Shown: piece after piece, positions 57,201-64,000 of the stretch
Layout: each line of letters starts with the position of its first letter
How positions within the stretch are numbered: position 1 is the first letter of the stretch
Assembly: GCA_036435485.1 (NCBI GenBank)
Contig: CM071596.1
Coordinates: 61,181,001-61,245,000 of the forward strand
Direction of reading: 5' to 3'
From: Saposhnikovia divaricata
Taxonomy: Eukaryota > Streptophyta > Magnoliopsida > Apiales > Apiaceae
DNA: 64,000 nt
The notes under the pieces: generated by a model
Seen by the model: the letters and a program-made list of their open reading frames with translations, nothing else
Databases searched by the model: none
Told to the model about the DNA's origin: nothing
Program-made: the position numbers and the translations under genes

Positions 57201-60053
57201 GATTGTTTTCCCCTGCCGAGGATTGATATGTTGATAGATGCTACAGCTGGACATGAGATGTTAAGCTTCATGGATGGATTCAGCGGCTATAATCAGATTA
57301 AGATGCACAAGGATGACATACCTAAGGTATCTTTCATAACTGACTTTGGTGTCTTTTGTTATCTTGTCATGGCTTTTGGTCTAAAGAATGCAGGAGCTAC
57401 TTACCAACGATTGGTGAATAAGATATTCGCCCATCTGATTGGAAGAACCATGGAGGTATATGTTGATGACATGTTAGTCAAGAGCCTACTTAAGGCTGAT
57501 CATATCAAGCACCTCGGAGAGGCATTTGAAGTGCTGAGGCACCACAAGATGATGTTGAATCCCGCCAAGTGTGCTTTTGGCGTTGGATCGGGGAAGTTTT
57601 TAGGGCTGATGGTTTCGAAAAGAGGCATTGAGGCCAATCCTGATAAGATCAAGGCGATTTTAGACATGGAGCCACCACGCTCTATAAGAGATGTGCAGAG
57701 GTTGACAGGTCGAGTTGCAGCCTTAGGAAGATTCATCTCCAAGTCTGGAGACAAATGCTTGCCTTTCTTCCAAGCGTTAAAAAAGGTGAAAAATTTTGAG
57801 TGGACACCTGAAAGCCAAGAGGCCTTTGAGCAACTGAAGAAGTACATGGTTGAAGCCCCGTTATTGACTAAACCAAGTCCTGGGGAGATTCTTAGTTTAT
57901 ACCTGGCGGTATCCGAACAAGCCCTGAGTGCTGTCCTTATTCGGGGAGAGGAAAAGGTCCAGAAACCTATCTATTATGTGAGCAAAGTGTTGCATGGGGC
58001 TGAGTTGAATTACTCACCCATAGAAAAGTTTGCTTTGGCATTAGTAACTGCCTCAAGAAAGCTGCGGCCTTACTTTCAGGCACATAAGATTCAAGTTCTG
58101 ACAAACCAGCAATTGAGGAACATATTGCATAGCCCTAAGGCCAGTGGAAGGCTAATCAAATGGGCGATTGAGTTAGGAGAGTTTGACATCACATACAAGC
58201 CTCGTACAGCTATCAAAGCTCAGGCATTAGCTGACTTCGTGGTTGAATGTACTATTAACAACCAAGAAGTCGGGGGGCAAGAGATAATGACTACCCCTGG
58301 GGAAGAGGAAAAAGAAGAGAAACTTACACCCGATCTGAAGGAATATTGGGTGCTCTATTTTGATGGAGCATCAAAAACAAAATCTAGTGGTGCAGGTTTG
58401 GTTTTGCAAAGCCCCGATGGGTTCACAGTTGAGTACGCTTTAAAGTTGGATTTCCCTACTACCAACAACGAGGCGGAATATGAGGCATTGATAGCTGGTT
58501 TGGGCTTGGCCAGAATTATGAGGGTCAAGAATCTCAAAGTTTGTGGAGATTCAAGGCTTGTGGTAGCACAAGTAAATGGTGAATTCGAGGCTAAGGATGA
58601 GACTATGGCAAAATACTTGAGAGTAGTAAAGGCTGTTATGTCCCAGTTTGAGGAGTGCTATGTTGAGCACATTCCAAGAGAGGAAAACATTAAGGCCGAT
58701 GCCCTATCTAAATTTGCTTCTTCCGAGATAGAGAATTATGCTGGGAGTGTCTATTTTCAAGTCTTGAAGGCCCCGACCGTTAATTCAAAGTTATTGGCAC
58801 CAATCGATATAGGAGGCTCTTGGATAGACCCTATCAAGGCACACCTTGAGACCGGATGGCTCCCAGACAATGCCTTGGAAGCACGAAAACTTTCAGTAAG
58901 AGCATTGAGATACACTTTGATTGAAGGCATCTTGTATAAGAGGTCGTTTGTCATTCCATACTTGAAATGTTTAAGGCCTCAAGAGGCAAGAGAAGCATTG
59001 GAAGAAGTTCATGAAGGGATCTGTGGGCAACACTTGGGGGGCAGAGCCCTAGCTCACAAGATAATTCGTTTAGGGTTTTATTGGCCGGAGATGTTGGCTG
59101 ACGCACAAAACTATGTCAAGAAATGTGAGAGATGCCAGAAGCATGCCCCAATTGTGAGGCAACCGCCTGAGATGTTGACCTCGATTAACTCTCCCATTCC
59201 ATTTGCAATGTGGGGGATGGATATACTTGGACCCTTTCCCATGGCTTCAGCACAGAGGAAATTCCTAATAGTAGCAATTGATTATTTCACTAAGTGGATT
59301 GAGGCTAAACCCCTGGCCAAGATAACCACCAAGCAAGTTTCCCAGTTCTTTTGGGAGAACATCATCTGCAGATACGGAATCCCACGAATCCTTGTGACAG
59401 ACAATGGGACACAATTCAACAATGAGGAGTTTAAGAAGTATTGTGAAGAGAATGCAATTGAGCTCCGTTTTACCTCGGTGGCACACCCTCAGGCCAATGG
59501 GCAAGCTGAGGTAGCTAATCGAATTATCCTTGATGGACTGAAAAAGAGGGTCGAACGCTCTAGGAATACATGGGTAGATGAGTTGTTGCCCATACTTTGG
59601 GCATATCGTACCACTTGTAAGGTAACGACTGGAGCAACCCCATTTTTGCTGGCTTATGGAGCCGAGGCAGTTGTGCCTTTAGAGATCATGCAAGCATCAC
59701 CTCGAGTTGAGGCATATAAGCCAGAAACTAATGACGAAGGAATGAGACTCGCCCTTGACCTAATTGATGAGGTTAGAGATGGAGCTAATGCGAAGAATGC
59801 TGAATATCAGAAGAGAGCATCTTTTCACTACAACCAGAGAGTTAAAGAAAGATTCTTTCGACAAGGTGACATGGTTTTAAGGAAGATTGAAGCCTCAGGA
59901 GTTGGCCAGAAAGGAAAGTTAGCACCAAACTGGGAAGGACCATATCTAGTCAGAAAGGTGTTAGGCCAAGGATCCTACAAGTTAGAAACCTTGGATGGGG
60001 TTGAGGTGCCCCGAACTTGGCATGCTGTGAACCTCAAAGTTTATTATATCTAA
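54297..60053 (+). CDS. Retand/Tat-type gag-pol polyprotein (1918 aa)
   Basis: One frame, ATG at 54297 to TAA at 60051-60053. Order: Pro/Ser-rich N-terminus; gag core about 300-400 (RAFPQTLSGMAQRWYSRLP); zinc-binding CRFHKDVGHDTDDC at 535 (CX2HX4HX4C); RDN-rich basic stretch about 580-610; protease DNGAS at 684; reverse transcriptase about 905-1090 with YVDD at 1055; native RNase H about 1195-1310; second archaeal-type RNase H about 1348-1475 (YFDGASK, NNEAEYEAL, CGDSRLV, ADALSK: all four acids); integrase with HHCC finger (about 1571-1605) and D-D-35-E (Asp about 1639 and 1702, Glu about 1738); C-terminal GPY-type module near 1880. In the native RNase H the expected acids are replaced (LYLAVSE for TDASD; LTNQ for TDH/TDQ). 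The dual RNase H is the mark of the Tat lineage. No stop or frameshift is seen; probably competent. Confidence 0.95.
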   Translation: MVTTRRTTPISTEATSGTIVPPITAPPVGTGPGSVPPLTETNPHSQAFQPQGTDPPAERSQPEIVPLGQETNPLQMVVSPLPLSSRPPLHSLSTSSLPVNTNPMYGLPNYPQDPRDPAPSGHARLIHGQQQSPYLRGPAPPEPGYYDYSGPYTGDSSSENDDQDEAPRRRRASKEPLGRNPSNRDGPLTIAEKIKAYEAEIQKLKDDQARELERQNPNQTRPPPGGIPFIDLERSSRRHRRAEVPTRGTTRVEPPKNNPRDLMLQGDLDDPTPPFTEEVMNAHISRKFKMPTIKAYDGTGDPATHVRTFTSALLLQPANDALKCRAFPQTLSGMAQRWYSRLPPNSISSFKELSTAFVSQFISGRIHEKSSASLMYVTQGKNENLRDYIKRFTKETLNITDLENKVAMVALQHGTTDLFFKRSLAKHPPESMDELQRRADKYIKAEDSIKKEATLGNGGNKRKQEQEYDARDKYPRASRDSESAPKKSSGPRFSEYARLNAPRSQILLDIEKEKDFRWPKPLRGDPAKRNKEQYCRFHKDVGHDTDDCRQLKDEIEFLIRRGKLSQFTKGDDRGNQRRDNDRRDNERRDNNRRDDNHDRNPQPRRVVINMIWGGPTAAGTTKNSRKAYAREVMHIVGEAPKRAKTEMVIGFDDSDLEGVKFPHDDPLVITPVIGNSEVKRVLIDNGASVDILFHDAFVKMGYNDSQLTPTNMPIYGFKGVESNVEGTIQLPVTIGQEPKEATQMLNFLVIKAASTYNAILGRTGLHAFKAVASSYHMKIKFPTRNGVGEQKGDQKMARSCYVAALRADGAGGQVLPIEDMDVRDDEEHRGKPAEDLIPIPLEPNDPEKVTYVGASLKEPLKGKLIEFLQKNSDVFAWTAADMPGIDPQLITHRLNVDPKRKTIKQKKRNFAPERQEAIRQEVNKLLEAGFIEEIQFPEWLANPVMVKKTNGKWRMCIDFTDLNDACPKDCFPLPRIDMLIDATAGHEMLSFMDGFSGYNQIKMHKDDIPKVSFITDFGVFCYLVMAFGLKNAGATYQRLVNKIFAHLIGRTMEVYVDDMLVKSLLKADHIKHLGEAFEVLRHHKMMLNPAKCAFGVGSGKFLGLMVSKRGIEANPDKIKAILDMEPPRSIRDVQRLTGRVAALGRFISKSGDKCLPFFQALKKVKNFEWTPESQEAFEQLKKYMVEAPLLTKPSPGEILSLYLAVSEQALSAVLIRGEEKVQKPIYYVSKVLHGAELNYSPIEKFALALVTASRKLRPYFQAHKIQVLTNQQLRNILHSPKASGRLIKWAIELGEFDITYKPRTAIKAQALADFVVECTINNQEVGGQEIMTTPGEEEKEEKLTPDLKEYWVLYFDGASKTKSSGAGLVLQSPDGFTVEYALKLDFPTTNNEAEYEALIAGLGLARIMRVKNLKVCGDSRLVVAQVNGEFEAKDETMAKYLRVVKAVMSQFEECYVEHIPREENIKADALSKFASSEIENYAGSVYFQVLKAPTVNSKLLAPIDIGGSWIDPIKAHLETGWLPDNALEARKLSVRALRYTLIEGILYKRSFVIPYLKCLRPQEAREALEEVHEGICGQHLGGRALAHKIIRLGFYWPEMLADAQNYVKKCERCQKHAPIVRQPPEMLTSINSPIPFAMWGMDILGPFPMASAQRKFLIVAIDYFTKWIEAKPLAKITTKQVSQFFWENIICRYGIPRILVTDNGTQFNNEEFKKYCEENAIELRFTSVAHPQANGQAEVANRIILDGLKKRVERSRNTWVDELLPILWAYRTTCKVTTGATPFLLAYGAEAVVPLEIMQASPRVEAYKPETNDEGMRLALDLIDEVRDGANAKNAEYQKRASFHYNQRVKERFFRQGDMVLRKIEASGVGQKGKLAPNWEGPYLVRKVLGQGSYKLETLDGVEVPRTWHAVNLKVYYI

Positions 60054-60460
60054 GTTCTTTTGACAAAGGCTTGGACTTTTATCTATTTATTAGGAATAAG
60101 GTTCGAATGAAACCATTTCAGAGCATGTTGCTCCCAGTAGAAGATAGAGTATTTATGTAAGGGTTGAACCCATTCTATTGATATCCATTGACAGCATAAT
60201 GGAATTTATATTGTTTTCTTTATGAGTTACTTCTCTTTGTTAAAATAAACACGAAAGGCAAACGTTGAACTAACTTTTGAGTTTAGTACCAGCCAGGAGG
60301 CCAAGTACTTGAGAAATTCTAAAGTTTAACGAACAAGAAGCAAAAAATAAGAACATGGAAACAAAAGGAACTACTGCATAAATAAAGTTAAGCCATAAGC
60401 CCCGAAGGGCAAAAGTTCAGAATAAATAAAGATAAACAGAAATAAGCCACGCAGGGCCAT
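60054..60460. other. Spacer between gag-pol and the antisense gene
   Basis: Convergent gap of about 400 bp holding the 3' ends of both transcripts. Part matches 35640-35860. No gene. Confidence 0.6.
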
Positions 60461-62297
60461 CTACTCATCTAAGTCCTCAATAACTACATCTCCCTGAGTG
60501 GAAGAAGGATCTGCTGTCTCTACCCCAGGAGAAGAAGGTGGATCCTGAGTGGGCTGAGAGTCCCCATCCACTGCTGTCTCTGTAGCGATCTCCAAGGTAT
60601 CTGTCAATCCAGGGATAGCAGGTACCGGGAACTTCTCCAAGGATACCCCCTCGATCTTCCCACTCAGCTCCTCGATGATCCCCTCCCAACACTCCTTGAA
60701 GGTGCCAGGAAAGTTTGCATCATACTCGGCATTCAGGACATCTTGAAAGTCCTTAGAAGCCTTGTAATCAGCAATGATGTGTTCCCTGTTCTGCTGCACC
60801 TCCAGCTGAAGCTTCCTGTTCTTCTCCTTCTCAGCAGCCAGCTCCTTCTCCACCTCCCTAAAACGAGCAAAGTTTGCCTCGGAGGCATCAAAGTATCTGT
60901 CTCTATCCCTCTCAGCAATTGTCTTTTCAGCACGCACCTCCTTCAGGTTATGAACAGCGGCCTGAAGGTAGGCGTTCATCTGCAAAGGAAACAAGTAAAT
61001 AAGGGAAAAGTAAATGCAATTAAATTAAAGAGGTTGAATAAGAAATTACCGAAGCAACAGCTTGAGCCCCGAGAAGCTCAATCTGCAAGTCATCAGAGGA
61101 CTCCACAATGTGGACCCTGTCCCGTGGAGTAACCACGCTCCTGGACCACTCAGCTGCAGCCCTGGAGTCACCTACAGCTGTGTCCCTATTGCATAAACCC
61201 CATCCCACTGTAAAGGGAGTGAGGTCTTCCTCAATAGGAACTGGCTTTTCCTGAAGAAAAGCAGGAACACGCTCCACCGCGGCAGAGGCCTCATCTGTCC
61301 TGGCCCTTTTGGCCCTCGGGTTCTCTGTTACCACCCTAGCAGTGGCAGCAGTCTCCCTCTGTTTAAAAATTGCTCCCAGGGCAGTTTTGGCTGCAAAATG
61401 ATTACAAGAGAGTTAGATAATTATATCTAGCATGAAATATTAACAAAGTAAGAGGTGAGAATTACCCTCAGGGCCCAAATCGCTTAGCCCATAGGCCTGC
61501 AACGAATCTTCAGAAATCAAATTTGCACATTGATGCAAATTATCCGATGTTAATAAATTTATGGCGGCCTCTTCTTCCACGCCCAATTTTAAACTCCTAA
61601 CAGGCCCATCAACGGCTCTGCAGAAGGTGGGCCGAAAATAGTTGTCCCAGTCATCCCCATCCAAAAAGATATAAAACCATTCCCTTTTCCAATTAGGAAG
61701 GGAATCAGGAGCGGAATCCGAAACAAAACAAGAACGGGCCAAGGAACGGTGTTGGATTTTGACCCAGCCCGAATTATCAGAAGAATTGACAAATTTGAAT
61801 AGATATCGAAAAACAGAGATGCTGGGCTCAAGCCCATGTTTCTTACATTGGACCAAGAAACAATAGATAAAACGCCATGCATTTGGCATAAGTTGGGTTG
61901 GACAAACCCGGGCTTCAGCCAAAAGACGGTAAACGAAAGGAGGAGGAGGTAGGCGAAAACCAGCATAAAAAGTTTCTTTATAAATCCTAATGGCCCCAGG
62001 CTTTGGGTGACAAGCCCTTTCGTTTGAGGCCGGAGCAACGGCCCTATAAGGCCCATTAATATGAAAAAGTTGGGCTAGAATGTCTACCCTATGTTGTTTA
62101 TATTTCGATTTATATTCATAAGCATCTAAATGAAGCATGTTTGGAAAAGCTTGACCAAACTCATTTAAAAGATCCCTAAGGGAAAAAACACTGGCATGGA
62201 CAAGAGATGTTTTAGGGTTCTTACCCCTTGAAAGCCGTGGAGCGGTGGTGGAAGTGTTAGCGAGCTGTGACTGGCCTGAAGAGCTAGAATCCTCCAT
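60461..62297 (-). CDS. Antisense spliced gene of the element (aORF, 563 aa)
   Basis: Three exons on minus: 62297-61466, 61390-61050, 60979-60461 (stop included), 1692 nt in all. Introns of 75 and 70 nt start GTAATT and end GCAG; the first is phase 1 and the second phase 0, and the frame is kept across both. The ATG at 62297 (MEDSSSSGQSQ) is the first in frame; the frame extends upstream only to non-ATG codons. Exon 1 residues about 95-215 (FYAGFRLPPPPFVYRLLAEA, LMPNAWRFIYCFLVQCKKHG, EPSISVFRYLF, WKREWFYIF) resemble the 'putative gypsy type transposon' domain (Pfam Transposase_28). Exon 2 is linker with a basic RAKRARTD patch (possible NLS). Exon 3 has a coiled coil (EKTIAERDRDRYFDASEANF, EVEKELAAEKEKNRKLQLEV) and an acidic tail. 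Tat elements are known to carry extra antisense ORFs; the function is unknown. Confidence 0.8.
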
Positions 62298-62525
62298 TGG
62301 TATGCTTCCCTTGAAGGCTTGAAACCCAGAAAAGTTGAAAAAAGGGGTTGAAGAAGATGAAGATTCAACGATCTTCAAACGGAAACTGGAAAGTAAGGCG
62401 GAGTAAAAACGCCGGAAATCGCCTCACGACAGAACCCTAGCAGAGCTTTTTTGAAAAATATTTGTGATAAGGGAATGATAGTTTTTGCTGAAAAGTGGAA
62501 TGAGAAATGAGGGATGCACACTACT

Positions 62526-62533
62526 CTTTTATA
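62526..62533 (-). promoter_or_regulatory. TATA box of the antisense gene
   Basis: TATAAAAG on minus, in ctctataaaagagtag. It lies 229 nt upstream of the antisense ATG, so a start near 62500 would give a leader of about 200 nt. Confidence 0.55.
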
Positions 62534-62720
62534 GAGTTCATGGTTGGTCATTCAACCGGTTATATCCAGTAAATGGGCTGCCAACAGGTGACTGGGCCTT
62601 TGAATAGGCGGGAAGCCCATGAAATTCAAATTTTGAAATAATTCTAGAATGTTCTACGACATTTTTAGAAAATAGGATAAAATCCCGTTAGAATTTAAAG
62701 GCAGGAAGCCCAATTAAAAG

Positions 62721-63510
62721 GCTATACCCACGCCCAGGAGACCAAACCTCCTAGGCGTGCCTAAGGAAGGTGTCTCCTTGGCGGGGGTACCCACGCCTAG
62801 CTTGATTTTCTCTAAAGAAGGGTATACCCACGCCCAGGAGACCAAACCTCCTAGGCGTGCCTAAGGAAGGTGTCTCCTTGGCGGGGGTACCCACGCCTAG
62901 CTTGATTTTCTCTAAAGAAGGGTATACCCACGCCCAGGAGACCAAACCTCCTAGGCGTGCCTAAGGAAGGTGTCTCCTTGGCGGGGGTACCCACGCCTAG
63001 CTTGATTTTCTCTAAAGAAGGGTATACCCACGCCCAGGAGACCAAACCTCCTAGGCGTGCCTAAGGAAGGTGTCTCCTTGGCGGGGGTACCCACGCCTAG
63101 CTTGATTTTCTCTAAAGAAGGGTATACCCACGCCCAGGAGACCAAACCTCCTAGGCATGCCTAAGGAAGGTGTCTCCTTGGCGGGGGTACCCACGCCTAG
63201 CTCGATCTTCTCTAAAGAAGGCTATACCCACGCCCAGGAGACCAAACCCCCTAGGCGTGCCTAAGGAGGGTGTCTCCTTGGCGGGGGTACCCACGCCCAG
63301 GAAGCATTTCCAGGGACAAAGGTCACCCACGCCCAGGAGACCAAACCCCCTAGGCGTGCCTAAGGAGGGTGTCTCCTTGGCGGGGGTACCCACGCCCATG
63401 AAGCATTTCCAGGGACAAAGGTCACCCACGCGCAGGAGACCAAACCCCCTAGGCGTGCCTAAGGAGGGTGTCTCCTTGGCGGGGGTACCCACGCCCAGGA
63501 GGCATTTCTT
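62721..63510. repeat. 100-bp tandem array in the element B 3' region
   Basis: Units start at 62721, 62821, 62921, 63021, 63121 and 63221 (100 bp exactly), then variant units of 98-99 bp at about 63326 and 63424. Contains cccacgcccaggagaccaaa and ggtgtctccttggcgggggt; variants replace the cttgattttctctaaagaag part with aagcatttccagggacaaag. Near-identical units suggest recent expansion. Overlapping frames (62751-63520) are artefacts. Confidence 0.95.
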
Positions 63511-63592
63511 GCCAAGGTGACTTTTTTAAAAGTTAATACTTTAAAAAATTTTTAAATAATGTTGGGAAATTAAAAATTAATTCCCAAAAAAT

Positions 63593-63840
63593 ACCTGTTG
63601 GTACATAAAAATTCCTAAATTATTAGGAAAAATTACAAAAAATACCTGTTGGTACATAAAAATTCCTAAATTATTAGGAAAAATTACAAAAAATACCTGT
63701 TGGTACATAAAAATTCCTAAATTATTAGGAAAAATTACAAAAAATACCTGTTGGTACATAAAAATTCCTAAATTATTAGGAAAAATTACAAAAAATACCT
63801 GTTGGTACATAAAAATTCCTAAAATATTAGGAAAAGTACA
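63593..63840. repeat. 51-bp tandem array, five units
   Basis: acctgttggtacataaaaat starts at 63593, 63644, 63695, 63746 and 63797. Because 51 is a multiple of 3, a 124-codon minus frame stays open (63577-63951); its protein is just the repeat. Confidence 0.95.
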
Positions 63841-64000
63841 GAAAAATACGAGGAAAATTATAGAAATATTTTCTTGACAAGTTGAGCAATAATATATGCT
63901 AATAATGCATAAAAACTCTATGAAAGTGCCGAAATTGCTAAAAGCAAGCACAAATTAAAGCCTCGAATAAGGCAAATCGTCGTAAATGTGTAGGTCGCTC
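63841..64000 (+). other. Pre-LTR segment of element B
   Basis: The last 24 or so bases (atcgtcgtaaatgtgtaggt and on) match element A at about 1370-1392, which lies about 130 bp before its LTR. Confidence 0.7.

Larger units (their letters stand above)
53747..64000 (+). mobile_element. Retand-like Ty3/gypsy element B, nearly complete
   Basis: 5' LTR (53747-54263), PBS (54266), uninterrupted gag-pol (54297-60053), antisense spliced gene (62297-60461) and three tandem arrays (62721-63510, 63593-63840). The sequence at the window end matches the stretch that lies about 130-150 bp before the LTR in element A, so the 3' LTR should begin just outside. The intact frame argues for recent insertion. 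The probable duplication is accac (53742-53746); the other side is not visible. Confidence 0.92.

Noticed and set aside
54297..60053. Polyprotein considered as an integrated plant pararetrovirus
   Set aside because: It has flanking LTR, PBS, integrase and dual RNase H of the Tat lineage; no movement protein or virus-type layout.
62721..63510. Regularly spaced repeats considered as a CRISPR-like array
   Set aside because: Units are contiguous 100-bp tandem copies without unique spacers, in a plant retrotransposon.
62751..63951. Several open frames of 64-124 codons on both strands
   Set aside because: They are translations of the 100-bp and 51-bp tandem arrays; the same frames repeat exactly with the unit.

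Overview
The window is plant nuclear DNA from a repeat-rich, AT-rich intergenic region, most likely a eudicot. The evidence is two Tat/Retand-type Ty3/gypsy elements, an Athila element, plant L1 and RTE LINEs, CACTA elements, many Helitrons and MITEs, spliceosomal introns, and one plant-specific membrane-protein gene. No bacterial operon, CRISPR array or viral genome is present. The species cannot be fixed from the sequence alone.

Layout. 1-2022 is the 3' end of a Retand-like element (A): tandem repeats, polypurine tract and 3' LTR. It sits inside a MITE, followed by Helitrons (2254-2645; a 3' end at 3111). 3646-9430 is a decayed L1-type LINE on the minus strand. 9431-13204 is AT-rich with no gene. 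13205-15640 is a decayed Helitron carrying an RTE-type LINE copy (13226-14782). 16484-22349 looks like a long Ty3/gypsy LTR followed by a degraded initiator-Met primer-binding site; it is interrupted by a second RTE LINE (16905-19200) bounded by a perfect 14-bp target-site duplication. 23684-29133 is a field of MITEs and Helitrons, including a 78-bp Helitron, two Helitrons 2 bp apart and an 803-bp TIR element with an 8-bp duplication.

The only intact host-like gene is at 29335-30351 (minus). It encodes a 338-aa multi-pass membrane protein of a plant-specific family. To its right lie a CACTA element with a 173-bp internal satellite (31682-33657), flanked on each side by a short retroposon with a gene-leader-like 5' part and a LINE-like 3' end, then a MITE and a CACTA end fragment.

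35480-51345 is a three-level nest. A decayed Retand-like element contains an Athila element (35867-48789, minus, 5-bp duplication). The Athila in turn contains a solo LTR (37041-38672, 5-bp duplication), a CACTA element (41613-45029, 3-bp duplication) that has captured the last two coding exons of a CRIPT gene, and a truncated Copia element (46298-48136) whose break falls in the reverse-transcriptase YVDD motif.

53747-64000 is a well preserved Retand-like element (B). It has a 5' LTR, primer-binding site, one uninterrupted 1918-codon gag-pol frame with a second archaeal-type RNase H, and downstream a three-exon antisense gene (62297 to 60461, 563 aa when spliced) with its own TATA box and a domain like the 'putative gypsy type transposon' family. 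Three tandem-repeat arrays follow. The 3' LTR lies just beyond the window.
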